From Gambelia wislizenii (lineage: Eukaryota; Chordata; Lepidosauria; Squamata; Crotaphytidae), in NCBI GenBank assembly GCA_030847615.1, contig JAUMIR010000002.1, positions 240,765,809 to 240,829,808 on the forward strand: a DNA stretch of 64,000 nucleotides. The letters are read 5' to 3'. The notes beneath the pieces were generated by a model. That model was not told the origin of the DNA, ran no database searches, and was given only the letters and a program-made list of their open reading frames with translations. This document shows positions 31,520 through 43,393 of this stretch, piece after piece; position 1 is the first letter of the stretch; each line of letters opens with the position of its first letter. The position numbers and the translations under genes were made by a program.

Positions 31520-31940
31520 AGGCTCATGAAATTCATTGTTTCAACCCATGAAGCAACCAATCCCCTCAGGTGTATTTGGAGGTATAAATATCACCCCCAA
31601 AATATGCCTCTGTTACTCTGTGTTAGCCAACCCAGTTTCCTCTATCCACTCTGCCGGACTGACTATAGGACAGGTTGTATTACCTCAGCAAAACTCTCTT
31701 GCAACCCTCTATCTCAAGCTTTCCTACTGTTTCTTTCTATAGCCTTGTGTGAATGCTTTCTTTGGGTGAATGTGTGTGTGTTTGGTGTTTGAACTCCTTA
31801 ATAAAAAAACATGTTTAATTTTAAATGTGTATGTATTCCATCCAGACTAGTTTTGGTATAATAGGTTTAAAAGATTCCCTGGTTACCCCCTCTTGCATAG
31901 CTAAAGTCGAGTTGCTGCTAATTTCCCCAACATATTAGAA
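31520..31940 (+). mobile_element. LTR-like element, copy 3
   Basis: Matches the central and right part of the LTR-like family: TATAAATA at 31583-31590, ATAGCCTTGTGTGA, then a polyadenylation signal TTAATAAAAA near 31798, followed by ~130 bp. The left part and ends are unresolved. Confidence 0.55.
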
Positions 31941-32559
31941 ACTCGATATTTTCTTGGAATTTTCCAAGGAGCATTTTGGGTAACAACTGGATACCAGCAA
32001 GAGTATTCTGATGCACATAGGGCTCTCCCAATGCACATCAGCACTTCGTACCTGGTATCCCGATGTACAACAATGCACATCAGTCACATTGTGCATTGAT
32101 TCTTTTGTGCATCAGTCTCGATATGCATTGGTCATTTTGCCAACTCCCCTACATAGTAACAAAACAGTATCCCCTTAATGGATACAGACGTTATGGAACT
32201 GCCCAATTCTAATTCTTACAGATGTAAGTCTACTTACGAAGAAGTACGTCTCCAATGGCTGGTAAAGAATCACAAGAGACAGAGACAGACAGAAACACAC
32301 TGCGGCACAAGGGAAATGGTTTCAGTAAACCATTGCTCTCTGGATACAACTAGATGACCAAGCAAATCTGGTAGTTCAAAGGGTGAGAAATGGAAACAGA
32401 CAGGAAAATTTTATCAGTTTTATTTTCTCTAGCACTTGAATGTTTAAAACCCCAAAATCTTTCCTCACAGAATAGTTTTTTTTTTTAATGGTATTTATCA
32501 CTAGACAGAAAATTCTGACCTGTCTGCAGGAATCAGAGCTGGTAGCATGTCATGTCATT
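31941..32559. other. Unassigned, with a GCACATCAGT-rich patch
   Basis: 31995-32140 repeats short ATGCACATCAG / TTGTGCAT motifs with short period, like the GCACAA-rich repeats at 36795 and 53290, though I cannot align them. Nothing else is recognised. Confidence 0.4.
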
Positions 32560-32785
32560 TATTGTTGTTAACTACTGTCAAGTCGACCTCAACTTATGGC
32601 AGCCCCATGGATGAGAGACCTCCAAGTCCACCTATCCTCAATAGCCCTGTTCAGGTTGTGCAGACTCAGGGCCGTGGCTTCCTGGATTGAATCTATCCAC
32701 CTGTAATGTGGTCTTCCTCTTTTCCTACTGCCTTCTACCTTACCAAGCATTATTGTCTTTACTGTTCAGAAAATATGTTCAAGTG
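32560..32785 (-). mobile_element. RTE/BovB LINE 3' fragment, copy 1
   Basis: The complement encodes the decayed C-terminus of RTE/BovB reverse transcriptase (segments corresponding to a G-K-x-E-G-S-R-K-R, W-I-D-S-I-Q-E and R-L-W-R-S-L-I-H-like series) followed by the 3' UTR with ATAAGTTGAGGTCGAC. The longer copy at 36993-37605 has the same order. BovB elements are well known in squamates. Confidence 0.72.
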
Positions 32786-33290
32786 GTGTCCAAAGATGTA
32801 GTTGTTTCTTTAAGCCTTCTATTCATTTCTCAACTCAACTAAGCCTCCTCTCTCACTCTCACACCTTTTGACCATAGGCTGTCAGAATTAAGGATGGAAT
32901 ACAAATTTGCATTAACATCCCCACCCCCTGCCAGGTATCTAGTTTGTGACATGCCTCTATCATTGGGAGAAAATGATGAGAGTCCAATTATTCCCCAGCT
33001 TTGAATTATGTATTAATAAATATATATAATTTAAAAGGCACATTTTGAAAAATATACAGACACATGCTTTAGTCAATGTGGGAAATGTATACACATTCAT
33101 ACATAAAGATAAATGCCCCAAATGCATATATTAGGAAAAGTGCACTCTAAAACATGCATGTATTTTCATTCAGGAAGAAAACAAGATCTTGAACCTTAAG
33201 AAACACAATTGGGAAGAAAATGCAGGTGAGATTTGAAAAAGTGTGACAACATCTAGACTAGTCAGTGTATGGACAGAGAGACACTCTAGA
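32786..33290. other. Unassigned, A+T-rich
   Basis: 33010-33180 resembles 21990-22180 weakly (an old repeat). No gene is seen. Confidence 0.4.
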
Positions 33291-33294
33291 ATAT

Positions 33295-33416
33295 CCAGAG
33301 TTTGGAAAGGGTACTTTTTTGGACTACAATTCTCAGACTCTCTCAGTTGGAATGGCCAGCATGGTTAGGGATTCAGAGAGTTGTAGTCCCAAAAAGGAAC
33401 ATTTCCAAATTCTGGG
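33295..33416. mobile_element. Palindromic MITE, hAT-like type
   Basis: The left arm CCAGAGTTTGGAAAGGGTAC with TTTTTTGGACTACAATTCT pairs with the right arm read as complement, CCCAGAATTTGGAAATGTTC with TTTTTGGGACTACAACTCT. The centre is a short spacer. No clear target duplication was found. This foldback type is common in lizards. Confidence 0.72.
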
Positions 33417-33439
33417 AATACATCTTGTTACCCAAAGAG

Positions 33440-34180
33440 GTGGGGGTGCTTTAGAGCCCCACACATGATGTCACAACTATATTAATATTTGGGAGAATTA
33501 TTATTAGCTCAAGTGGAATGCTGCGAGAGGTGGGTGACTTTGAGACCTTTTCACCTACGTACACCAGTACTAACTGCAGAGAACTCCAGTTTAAAGTGAA
33601 ATAAATGTTTTTTATTGGAAATAGCACAAAAAACATCCACTCATGCAACACATGCTTACAAGAACCACACAAGGCTATTGAAGAATTAGGGCAGAAAGAT
33701 TGGACACAGGAATACATTTGGGAAATAGCGTGATAGTTACCAGTCTTGAAGAGTAGCAAAGTACTCAGAGGTCTGAGGGTAGCACTGGAAGTTCTGATCC
33801 AGGGGTGTGCCGGTATATTTATAACCCATTTCGTGCCTTGAAGGCACATTTTGGCTATGACAATGGCTAAATGACTCTCCCATGGGAGGAACAAAGGAGA
33901 ACAAAACTCCACTGCTGTCCTAGATGGCTGGGAGATAGGAATTGACTGGTATATGACAACCTTATATTGTAGGACAGGAGGAAGTTCCGAGGGATATTTC
34001 CTGGGGATTTGGGTTGTGTAGATCATTTAATTGTTTAGGATGTGTGACTCACTGTTGAGGGCCCAAGAAGGAATTAGCACATACCTCCTTAATGGTTTTG
34101 TGTACTACGGGGCTTCTACTTAATCCTACCTTGGGTGTGCTTGATAAAATACTTCTAAGACACCATCCCAGGTCCTTGTG
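33440..34180 (-). mobile_element. LTR-like element, copy 4
   Basis: Minus-strand copy of the LTR-like family: TATA-like TTATAAATATA (33813-33823 on plus), AAGACTGGTAACTATCAC, ATAGCCTTGTGTGG, polyadenylation signal CCAATAAAAAA (33608-33618 on plus), then ACTGCAGTTAGTACTGG and GAGCTAATAATA. The match to copy 1 is clear across ~450 bp. The promoter-proximal side extends to about 34180 with lower certainty. Confidence 0.62.
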
Positions 34181-34363
34181 ACCTCCATCTGACATCACTT
34201 TGGATCACCTCAGTCTACTTGACCCCTTCAAAGTGTCCACTACTTCCAATTACGAGATATTATAGGGAGGTGGTAGTAGGGCATGCTAAAAGTATATCAC
34301 AGAATATCATCTCTGTATGCTCTTGTCTTCCAGTGTTCTTCCAGAGGTCACATCAAAGGGTCA

Positions 34364-35040
34364 TAGAATCATAGAGTTGGAAGAGACCACAAGGGCCATC
34401 TAGTCCAACCCCCTGCCATGCAGAAATACACAATCAAAGCATTCCCGACAGATGGCCATCCAGCCTCTGTTTAAAAACCTCCAAAGAAGGAGACTTCACC
34501 ACACTAAGAGGCAGTGTACTCCACTTCCGAACAGCTCTTACTGTCAGGAAGTTCTTCTTAATGTTTAGGTGGTATCTCTTCTCCTGTAGTTTGAACCCAT
34601 TGCTCCATGTCCTAGTCTCTGGAGCAGCAGAAAACAAGCTTGCTCCATCCTCAGTATGACATCCCTTCAAATATTTAAACATGGCTATCATGTCCCCTCT
34701 CAATTTTCTCTTCTCCAGACTGAACATGCCCAGCTCCCTAAGCCACTCCTCATAGGGCGTAATGGCTTCCAGACCTCCCACCATCCTGGTCACCCTCCTC
34801 TGGACACATTCCAGCTTCTCAATATCCTTCTTGAATTGTGGTGCCCAGAACTGGACACAGTATTCCAGGTGAGGTCTGACTAAAGCAGAATAGAGTGGCA
34901 ATATTACTTCCCTTGATCTAGATACTATACTCCTCTTAATGCAGCCTAGAATCGCATTGGCTTTTTTAGCTGCTGTATCACACTGCTGACTCATGTTCAG
35001 TTTGTGGTCCACTAAGATTTCTAGATCCTTTTTGCATGTA
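34364..35040 (-). mobile_element. CR1 3' fragment, minus strand
   Basis: Starts on plus with the inverted CR1 tail (TCATAGAATCATAGAGTTGG) and runs antisense into ORF2 up to the [11 protein letters not shown] segment, where it is 5'-truncated. A frame of ~190 codons (34434-35012) survives with [28 protein letters not shown] and [15 protein letters not shown]. It is dead because the RT core is missing. Confidence 0.92.
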
Positions 35041-35287
35041 CTACCCTCAAGCTATCAGTTAGTGTCTTTTTTGCTCTTGGTTTGGAAAAGATTATAAGGC
35101 CATTTCGTCTTGAAACTTTGCTGTTCCTCAGATAGTTTTTAAAAATCAAATGGGTTAGAATCCTGTGTGTGTTCCATAAGAAGGGGTATGACCCCTGGTA
35201 ATCCCTGCTAATGTAATTTAGAGGACAGGGTGGAAGGAGGTATCCTATATCTCCTTTCACAATCCCATACATACCAAGTGTGTGATA

Positions 35288-35735
35288 GCAGCTGTGCTGG
35301 GCAGGGCACGTTTCTAGGATGGAGGACCATCGCCTCTCAAAAATAGTACTCTGCGGTGAACTCGCCACAGGTCAGCGTAAGAGGGGTGCTCCAAAAAAGC
35401 AATACAAGGATTCCCTGAAACAATATCTCAGGCTTGGCCAAATTGATTACCAACAATGGTCCACCCCGGCTTCACGTTGGGAGGCATGGCGACGCACTAT
35501 CCACAATGCTGCAGCCTTATTTGAGAACTCACGCCGAACAAGTCTTGAAGAGAAACGTCAATGCAGAAAGAATCACAACCCGGAAACATCACCCAAGGAG
35601 ACCTTCTGCTGTGCTTTCTGCAACCAGACTTGTTTATCTCGGATTGGCCTTTTCAGTCATCAGCACGCTTGCATAAAGCGCAGGATGAGTCCTTCCTGAA
35701 TCTTTGTTTGTGAAGAAAAGCCAGAGAGAGAGAGA
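35288..35735 (+). mobile_element. LINE 3' end, copy 3, with open reading frame
   Basis: Begins within LRWAGHVSRMEDHRL and is open to the stop at 35699, keeping GAPKKQYKDSLKQYLRLG, the SRWEAWRR segment and the C-terminal CAFCNQTC...SHQHAC motif (one Arg to His change). It ends GAAGAAAAGCCAG with AG repeats, as in copy 2. It is truncated further into the gene than copy 2. Confidence 0.8.
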
Positions 35736-35924
35736 TAGCAGCAGGGACCTTGTGGGTGCAGCTCTGTCCCCTTGACTACTGATTGGGTATAGGGTGTGTG
35801 TATTGCTGGGTGAATAACTTGTTTTTCATAATGCTTCTTGAAAAGCAGCTCATGCTGAGATCCAGTAGGGCTGATTAATAATGATGAATCCTGCCTCTTA
35901 AGCAACATATGTTGATTAAATCAG

Positions 35925-36200
35925 GGGCCAGAATCATGCAACCCAAAGGCCACATATGGGGTTTGGATGGATTCTATGTAGTGCTTGGCCTCCTAAACCC
36001 CTACAGACATACCTCAACCCCCAAGTGATCTTTTGGGGAGATTCTGTGAAAAATGCTTTTTTTCTTGGCCAAAAGTGGTCTGAGGGATGTATGGGTTTGT
36101 TCGTAAATGCTGTTTTGGACTCCTATCTACCACAAGAGAGACAAAAATAATCTTACAAATTGGCCAGAAATGACCAAATTTTCATTTCCACTCACTGAAA
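35925..36200. mobile_element. Possible repeat, family U
   Basis: Resembles 13020-13325 in arrangement (GGCCACATATGGGG, then TTTTGGGGAGATT and TTGGCCAAAA). Weak by-eye similarity; ends unknown. Confidence 0.3.
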
Positions 36201-36790
36201 ATGGAGGTGGTGCAGCCCGTGTAGACTGAGAGGAGCATGATATGGTTCTTTCCACATGTGCCCACCTCCATGCTAAATAGATCTATAACCCCTTCCCGGA
36301 GCTTGTTGTGTGCAATATCCTAGCATTGGGGAGAATCTGCTTTGGTTTTGCACAGTTTTCCTCATTGCATTGAGATCTCTGCTACTGAGGCAGCCAAAAC
36401 CATTCAAGCCCCTATTTAGGGAATACCTCATTTTGGACAGGTCGTTTATCTTCAGCACCAAGGACAGCACTTTCTAGTTTTCTGCAGCCATCACTCTAGG
36501 TGAGAGATCCAAAGAGTAGCAAAGTCATTGTCTGCATACCTAAACCATGCTGTTGAACTCAAGTTCTGGGGAAAAAAAAAAAGAGTGGCTCCAGATGACA
36601 TGTGGCAAACCACTGCTGAAAAAGAAGGTAATCTGCAGGTGCAACTTGTAGTAAGGGATCTGGATCTGTAAAGGAGAACCAAAGATCTAAAACCCCACTG
36701 AGTCTGCAAACCTAGTGACGGCATGGAGCCAAGGCTCTCAAGGTAGAAGCACTGGTGCTTGGCGGCAGCAAGCCAAACCCCCTCAGGGTA
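36201..36790. other. Unassigned sequence
   Basis: No exon or named repeat was recognised; a short A run occurs near 36571-36582. Confidence 0.4.
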
Positions 36791-36794
36791 GTGT

Positions 36795-37660
36795 AAATAT
36801 CAGCATGTGGAGATATGCTTCCCCAGCACTATGGAACCCCCACCCAGAATAGAAATGTCGTGCCACACATGTCAGTGACTTGGTGCTGTTGTGCAATGCA
36901 CAGTGTGCAACTGCAATGCACAGTGCACAACCACAACATACAATGTTGCTGTAGCCTCAACTCCACTTCCACCACAGTCAGCAGAATATGTCCATTTTTT
37001 TTTTTTGGTTAACTCTCATCAAGTTGACTTTGACTTATGGTGACCCTATGAATGAGAGATCTCCAAGCCCACTATCATCGACAGCCCTGCTCAGGTCCTG
37101 CAGCCTTAGGACTGTGGTTTCCTTGAAGGAGCCTACCCATCTGGAATGTGGTCTTCCTCAAACCTACTGCCTCCTACATTCCCAAGCCTTATTGTTTTTT
37201 CTAGTGAGTTATGTCTTCTCATGATATGTTCAAAATACAGCAGTCTCAGTTTAGTCATCTTGGCTTCTAGGGGAGTTCAGGCTTGATTTGCTCTAGGACC
37301 CATTTATTGGTCTTTTTAGCAGTCCACGGTATCTATAGAATTTTCCAGCGCCACAGTTCAAAGGAGTTGATTTTCTTCCTATCAGCTTTCTTCACTGTCC
37401 AGCTTTCACAACCATACATAGTAATGGGAAATACCATGGCATGGAGAATCCTAAATTTAGTATTTAATGATATATCTTGACACTTCAGGATCTTGTCTAG
37501 CTCCTTCATAGCTGCCCTTCCAAGTCTTAGTCTTCTTCTGATTTCTTGACTGTAGTCTCCTTTCTGATTAACGGCTGAGCCAAGGTATGGAAAATCTTAC
37601 TGCAAATAGTTCACCTTGCATGTGTATGGCACTAACAGGATGCCAGTTTGTAATTAGCAA
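36795..37660. mobile_element. GCACAA-rich dispersed repeat split by BovB
   Basis: 36795-36985 (ACACATGTCAGTGACT, GCAATGCACAGTG, CACAACCACAA, CAACTCCACTTCC) and 37606-37660 (TTCACCTTGCATGTGTATGG, then ACTAACAGGATGCCAG) match the uninterrupted copy at 53290-53565. The two halves are separated by the BovB fragment at 36993-37605. The interior has ~20 bp short-period repeats. Confidence 0.65.
36993..37605 (-). mobile_element. RTE/BovB LINE 3' fragment, copy 2
   Basis: On the minus strand it encodes the BovB reverse transcriptase C-terminus (W-T-V-K-K-A-D-R-K, F-x-x-L-W-R-W, T-N-K-W-V-L-E-Q, E-A-K-M-T-K-L-R-L series, partly decayed) and ends after ATAAGTCAAAGTCAACTTGA with an A-rich tail (the T run at 36995-37006 on plus). 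BovB is an RTE-clade LINE known for horizontal spread among vertebrates and for mobilising squamate SINEs. It is 5'-truncated and dead. Confidence 0.83.
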
Positions 37661-39593
37661 ATAAGATTATGCCGTCTGCCACCACACTATTTCCCTCTCC
37701 TCTCTAAACTTAGCTGGATTCTTCACAGTAGCAAGGGGTGGATAAGTTTTCTCAGCAAGTGTATATTATGAGTAGCAGCTCTGTTTTAATGCAAAGTATT
37801 TGGAGGTAGCACTGAATGGGCAACAGAGACCCTTTAGTTCCAAGTAGAGATGAAAATTGAAGTAGGATTTTTTTGCGGGGAGGGGTCTCTCCTTGTGGTA
37901 TGGCTGCACAGCAACTCGCATGATGAGTGCCTGCATTTGAAAACTGGCCACAATAATGTCGTGAACCAAGCCACAGGAGTGCATAGCAGCTCATTAAGTG
38001 GAGGCTGGTGGTTCCCATCTCATTGGGGATGGGGTGAATCTGCTTCAGATTTTAGTCTGATCTTTAAAGGTGTTGTTTCGGGTGCTGAGGGTATTTAGGA
38101 AATAGGGTCCAGCACCTTAGAGAATGCATTTAAAGTAAGGAGAAAAATCCAGCACAGGTTCACCACCAGCCGCGCTGTTAACAGCATGGGAGCATCCATC
38201 CGTCACTGAACTCTTTGGCTCTTGGACTCAGTTTGAGAGCGGAACATCCTGATTAAGGCAAGGAGAGTGTCAATAATGCTAAGGAGACGCAAGCTGCGCT
38301 AAAGCTTAAGCTCGTTGTGGCATGAGCTATTGTAAATAACCACTTACTCTGCTGGATGCGTGCAATGGACTGCATCTGTAACAGCAGCAAGTGGGATAAG
38401 TTACACTTGAAGATATATCCAATAAACTTTGGAAGAATTGAAAATAATAGAGGAGTGTGAAACAAATCAATCAACACCCACACCATCGCCACAGTACTGA
38501 ATATGTCTAAATGTGCTCTGATCAAATGGGAAATGGTTTACCTTTCGTAGCCTGATGAGCACCCACAATACATGTTCAGGCTTTGAAAATAGACAGCCAG
38601 CTTTCTTAAGTTCCTAGTTCTATAGCCTCTCCCTTTCTGATTCCATATGGGTATTTACAAATCCATGCTCATGTCCAAGATTCTTCCAGCATACAGGAAC
38701 AATTCATGTGGTTTTTAAAAACATTGAGGCTGGTATCCTGATGGTGAATTGCGCAGGGTGCAAGTCCAACCTAAGTCTGTGTCACTCATTTTTTTGGTTG
38801 TTGTAGATGGAATCTTCTACCTCCCTTCTGCAACAACCACCTCCCACCCACCCCTGTAGACCAACCTTTTTCATGTCACCTGCCCCTGACATGGCTATGT
38901 AATGGCTGGTGGAAAGTAGGGAATGTCTGAGAAGTGCATGATGACCTGCTAGTTTTTAGGACCCGGACCTCCAGAGGAACACAGGGAAGTCATGGAAGAT
39001 ACTGTCACTGTTGTATGTCTGGCTAAAGGAACATAGCCAAATGCTTCTCAGATATCCCCTGCTCTCTACTGGCTGCTACGTGACCATGACAGAGGAGCGC
39101 AAGATGAAAAAGGTGGGTTTGCAGGGAGAGGAGACAGGAGAAGTGGTGTAGTTCAGCCTGTGGAACATTTGTGCTATATCTCCACAATGCAGGTTCTCCT
39201 TGTGTTCCTTTCTGCCTTTGTTTAGACAATGGCTGGGATCGTCCTGATTTGTTCTGGAAGAATGATGAGCTTGAAGGCTGCATAACTGAGGTGTTCCACA
39301 ACTATGTCAGAAAATATTAATTTGTAACACACACACATACGCACACAGAGAGAAAAGCACATAGGAGGAGACAAAAGCAAGACAAACAAATAATTTCATC
39401 CCAGCAAGGGCTGCAGATGTGCAAAGATCTCCTGGAAACACAGCGTTTTGGACAACTTGGCAGAAGTGAAACAAATGTGAGGAGAGAATGGGACTCAGGC
39501 AAGTCTCTCTGCTCCCCATTCAACCAAGGCTAAAAGGGAGGGAAGGCCACTCCTCATGGAGAGATCATTTGCCTCTCTTCTCCAAAAAGGACC
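37661..39593. other. Unassigned sequence
   Basis: A 1.9 kb stretch with no exon, RNA gene or confidently named repeat. Several short open frames on both strands are unsupported. Confidence 0.4.
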
Positions 39594-39647
39594 AAACAAC
39601 AACAGTAACAACAACAACAACAACAACAGTGGTGGTGGTGGTAGTGA
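39594..39647. repeat. (AAC)n(GTG)n microsatellite
   Basis: AAC repeats with one interruption followed by about five GTG units. Confidence 0.92.
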
Positions 39648-39734
39648 TGCATTCATCCAGACCGCTTGGGAGGAGAGGATTAGACCTGTTTGCCTGCTGT
39701 ACTCCTCAAGAATCCAGAGCTGGCTCTTCCTCTA

Positions 39735-40000
39735 GGCTAGGGTGGCCAAAGAGTATCTATGGGACTACATACAGCCCCCCTCTGGCTGTTTTGGCTGTTC
39801 TCAACCCCCCCCCCTGATCCTCAGACTTCCCCTTTTCTGCCCCAAGAGGGGTAACTCCGCTTTTCAGTAGCTCCCTCCCACACCGTTTGATGCTCAGCAC
39901 CATAAAAGATACACATTTTTCAAAACCAGAAGTGTACTTCTGGCTACTTCTAGGGCTGTGTTGCTGTGGTCGTTTCCTTTTTGGCATTTTTTGGGCAGTC
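39735..40000. mobile_element. Possible hAT-type repeat, family U
   Basis: GGGTGGCCAAAG...ACATACAGCCCCCCTCTGGC resembles the ends of family U repeats at 13020 and 24690, with a poly-C run and CTTCCCCTTTTCTGCCCC. The boundaries are not determined. Confidence 0.3.
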
Positions 40001-40335
40001 TAGAAGGTGCCAAGGCATAAAACCTTGGATTTGCTGCAGTTGCCTTTTGCTGTGTTATACTGAAGTGGGGGGTGGGGGGAGTTGCAATGGAAGCATCCCT
40101 TGCAATGTGCAACTTTTCAGTGTTTAGGTTTAGGAGGACTGGGCAGCTGGTCCCCAGAGATGATTTCCCCAACCCCCAGATGTACAGCACAGGGTGGATT
40201 TAAGCCCCTCTGCCACTAGCCATCCACTTAGTAGTACAGCTGTATGGTTTGGGGGGGCTAGCTGAGGGGTTCATTGCACAGAGAGCCCCCACCTCAAGCT
40301 TCTCCCCCTTGTGCTATTGCTACAGCATTTGGGCT
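40001..40335. other. Unassigned sequence
   Basis: Contains G and C homopolymers; no element or exon recognised. Confidence 0.35.
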
Positions 40336-40555
40336 TGTTGTAGTTCTGTGCCTCCAAGTCATCTCTGACTTAAGACCACCTTAAAGCGAACCTATAATGG
40401 TGTTTTCTTGGCCAGATTTGTTCAGAGGGGTTTTGCTGTTGCTGCCTTCTGGGATTGAGAGAGTATAATTTGCAGAGGGTTACCAGTGGGTTTCGAACTC
40501 GGGTCTCCAGAGTCATAATCCAACACTCGAACCACTACACCACACTGGTTTGCGC
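40336..40555 (-). mobile_element. tRNA-headed SINE, family S1, copy 1
   Basis: On the minus strand the head holds an A-box-like TGGTGTAGTGG and a B-box-like GAGTTCGAAACC, the internal polymerase III promoter of tRNA-derived SINEs. The body (ACTCTCTCAATCCCAG, then AAATCTGGCCAAGAAAAC) and the tail at CTTGGAGGCACAGAAC match the copies at 47024-47222 and 48856-49112. Insertion would depend on a LINE partner. Confidence 0.8.
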
Positions 40556-41139
40556 TCAGGTTTGGGTTGGTTAAATGCTGCAGGCTGAGAGGAAAGGTGT
40601 TCATACCTGCCTTCCCTATGGCTGCACTACTTAGTTCATATGGTTTCTCCCCCATCCTTCTTTCCCCACAAGTTTACTTCTAAGGGAGAAGGGAGGCTGA
40701 TCTCTCCTGCTCTTCAGCCCCGACCATAGACTTCACAGTAGGCTCCCAACTTGTATTTTTAAGGGTCAAGAAAAGGTGTGTCCGACATGTTCCATCTCTT
40801 AATCAGGTGTCTGTTCTGTTCACATCTAAAACAGGGCCCGGAGGCATTTTTAAAACCATGCTCAGGGAAACTATGTCTCTTTCCCACACCTCATTTTGTT
40901 TTTTCCTTCAACCCAAATGTTGGTACCTGAGGTCAGACAGGATGGGAAGAAAACTGAATGGATTAAAGTAAATGTGGGGAACATGTTTTTATGCCAAGGG
41001 CTGCATTTGTTATTTTTTTGTTGGGAGTCATCTGTCAGAGGCTACATGCTAGCAGTGGGTGAGGCTGAAGCCAACAGGATATGGGGACAGAGTGAACCCA
41101 CCCATTTCTCTCTTTCTCTCTCTGGATTTTATCACACAA
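40556..41139. other. Unassigned sequence
   Basis: Nothing recognised. A CT-rich run lies at about 41107-41122. Confidence 0.4.
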
Positions 41140-41840
41140 AGCTGAAATAACAGAATTATGCTGAGATACCAGCGGTAATGGCTTCCTATTATTGCTCAAT
41201 GTCATCTTTATACCATGGTTGGTGAGTGCTCGAACTGTTATTGTGGTGCACCTTTGCATTCACGGGCCAAACCCATGAATAGCTGTCAATATTGCTGTTT
41301 TCCTGGTATTGATAAGCACGTGATAATTCATTTTCACTGTAGTTCTGATATTATGGTCTCAGTGGGTGTTCCTCCTCTTTTCACCTCCCCATTCCCAACA
41401 AAAACACATAATTTGGCTTCTGGTGGAGAGTGTGAAGAGGACTTCCATGACACCCTTTTAATGAACTGTTGCCTTTTCTCTGTACTTTTGTTTGTTTGTT
41501 TAATTATTAACTTGTTAATTTGTTAATTTCTTTGTTTAATTGAAGTGGTGTCTTCTTGCAATAATGGCCGAAACCATGTTCTTGCAAAATTGTGGAAGGA
41601 GGAGATTTTTTTTTAACAGCACATGAGTGGGCCAGTTCTAAGCGACAACACAGCACTATTCTAATACAATGTGAAAACAAGTGTTACAATATTGCAAGCT
41701 TCAATCCTGTTTATAAAGCACTAGTAGGTGGTTGTGCAATGTTTTGTTAACGGTAGTATTGCATGATTGCAGCAAAATACAATAATTCATGTAATAATGC
41801 CACAATGCTTTCACTATCATTGATTGCAGAATTAGTGTTT
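41140..41840 (+). mobile_element. Possible Harbinger-like element, related to H3
   Basis: Follows the order of 63381-64000: GTTATTGTGGTGCA, TTTTCACTGTAGTTCTGA, GTTCCTCCTCTTTTCACC, CCCCATTCCCAACA, GACACCCTTTTAATGAACTG, and CATGTAATAATGCCACAATG near the right end. It is more diverged, and a TTTG/TTAAT-rich expansion lies at 41490-41540. The left terminus is not clear. Confidence 0.5.
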
Positions 41841-42019
41841 TTACACACTCGTGTGATAAAGTCCTCTGTCTCTTCCCCACACACACACACACAACTTCTG
41901 CTTTGTTCATCTTCCTTCCCACCTAGCAGGCTATTGTGGAAGGAACAAGTCAGTTATTCAGAGGCCAGATCTAATTGACTGCAGGGCACTTATGAAAAAA
42001 TTAAGCCAAGGGCCAGAGG

Positions 42020-42110
42020 AATCATAGAATTATAGAATCATAGAATTGCAGAGTTGGAAGAGACCACGAGGGCCATCCAGTCCAACCCCCTGCCACGCAG
42101 GAAATCACAA
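42020..42110 (-). mobile_element. CR1 3' tail, minus strand
   Basis: Only the last ~90 bp of CR1: three ATAGAAT units, then GCAGAGTTGGAAGAGACCAC, ending in GAAATCACAAT. Severe 5' truncation. Confidence 0.9.
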
Positions 42111-42399
42111 TATAGGAGGTCAAGTTGGGCTATGCATGGAACCATAGGGCCACAGGTATAGAATTCAGGCATGGAATTTCCAGCAGAAGAAAATTGCACA
42201 GACAACCTGTGTGTTTTGCTGATAAGCCTCTTTTTCTTCACTTTCAGGAGGTCTCCTTCAGCCCTATTGGGGGTTATCGATATGAGGCCAAAAACCCCTG
42301 AGTGCTCCATGGTAATGGCATTTTGCAGATTCTGCTACTTGTTGTAATTGTTTTTTTGTTTTTTTGTTTTTTGTTTTTTTTTTGGTCCCCATAAGCTTT

Positions 42400-42907
42400 A
42401 CATGCCCCCTGGTCTAGATGGCGGCCGTGTATAATTTACTTGTGTTTTTACTTACATTAATTTGCCGCTTTACCTTTTTTTTAAAGAAAAAAAACACAAA
42501 ACTATTTTCCATTGTGCGCTAGAGTGATATTTTGCCTGTAGAAAAAAAACAACAACACCCCATTTTCTTGCTTTAATGCTTGCTTGCTAAGGCAAGAATT
42601 CAACATGACGGCACCAGGTCCTTGCCCTGTTAGCAAGCACCACCCCTGTGTTCATCCAGCCAATAATCTTTGTACTTCCTGTCATATGGGAAAGCGATTC
42701 ATATCGAATCGCTTGCCCCAATGAGTGGGAATGTGCATCCCACTGCTGTTTTTTAAGAACTCCAGGAAAAGGCTGTGAAGGCTTTTCCTGCATAGTTTTT
42801 GACGTTTTGGGTCCCCTGCTTTATAATACGGCAGAATGATTCAAAATGCTGTTAAGACAAGTAGGATTCTCCTTGCATTCCATGAGGAATATTTTTGCCG
42901 TTTAGAC
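42400..42907 (-). mobile_element. Harbinger-like element H2, minus strand
   Basis: On the minus strand it begins GGGGTTGTCTAAACGGCAAA at 42907 and follows 9574-10240 through CTTGTCTTAACAGC, AAAAGCCTTCACAGCC, TTCTTAAAAAACAGCAG, GGTGGTGCTTGCTAACA and TTAGCAAGCAAGCA. The other end has CTGGTCTAGATGGCGGCC. TTA abuts the 42907 end, but the far-side triplet does not match, so the duplication is not proven. Confidence 0.68.
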
Positions 42908-43171
42908 AACCCCTTAGCCTTACAGTTTATGAATCATTAGCCTTACAGTTCATGCAAATGAGCTGAAGGTTACAGCTGGGGAGCTAATGATGCCAGGAGC
43001 ATGGGCATGCCTCTGATGTCATCTGGCCCACCAGGTGGGAGTCAGTGGAGATCTGGCCCAAACTGGTTCCTCCCCCTGTCCTCGAGGAATGTTTCAGGTG
43101 CAGGCAGCCAAGACCTTCAGAGCATGGCAACTCCTTCCTGCCTCCACAGCCAGCTCCAACCTTCCTTTCTG

Positions 43172-43393
43172 TCCCTTTGACACTCAATAATTGCAGTGTT
43201 ATTCCACTTTAACTGCCATAGCGACATCCTGTGAAATCTATGGGAATTATAGTTTGGCCAGAGGCACCGGAGGAGCTCCCTGGCTGAGGATTCTGGTCCC
43301 TCCCTAAACTGCATATCTCAAGATTCTGTAGGATGTTGCCATGGCAGTTAAAGTGGAATCATAGTGCGATTATTGTGCAGCGTGAAAGGCTCC
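43172..43393. mobile_element. Palindromic MITE, family P
   Basis: The ends are TCCCTTTGACACTC and, as complement, GGAGCCTTTCACGCTG. The inner arms ATTCCACTTTAACTGCCATAG and the right-hand complement match closely. CTG at 43169-43171 and 43394-43396 is a perfect 3-bp duplication. Related to 57945-58187 and, more distantly, to 5125 and 54030. Confidence 0.8.

Noticed and set aside
36993..37605. Possible host exon in plus orientation (frames at 36988-37480)
   Set aside because: The sequence is antisense BovB reverse transcriptase; the plus frames are incidental.
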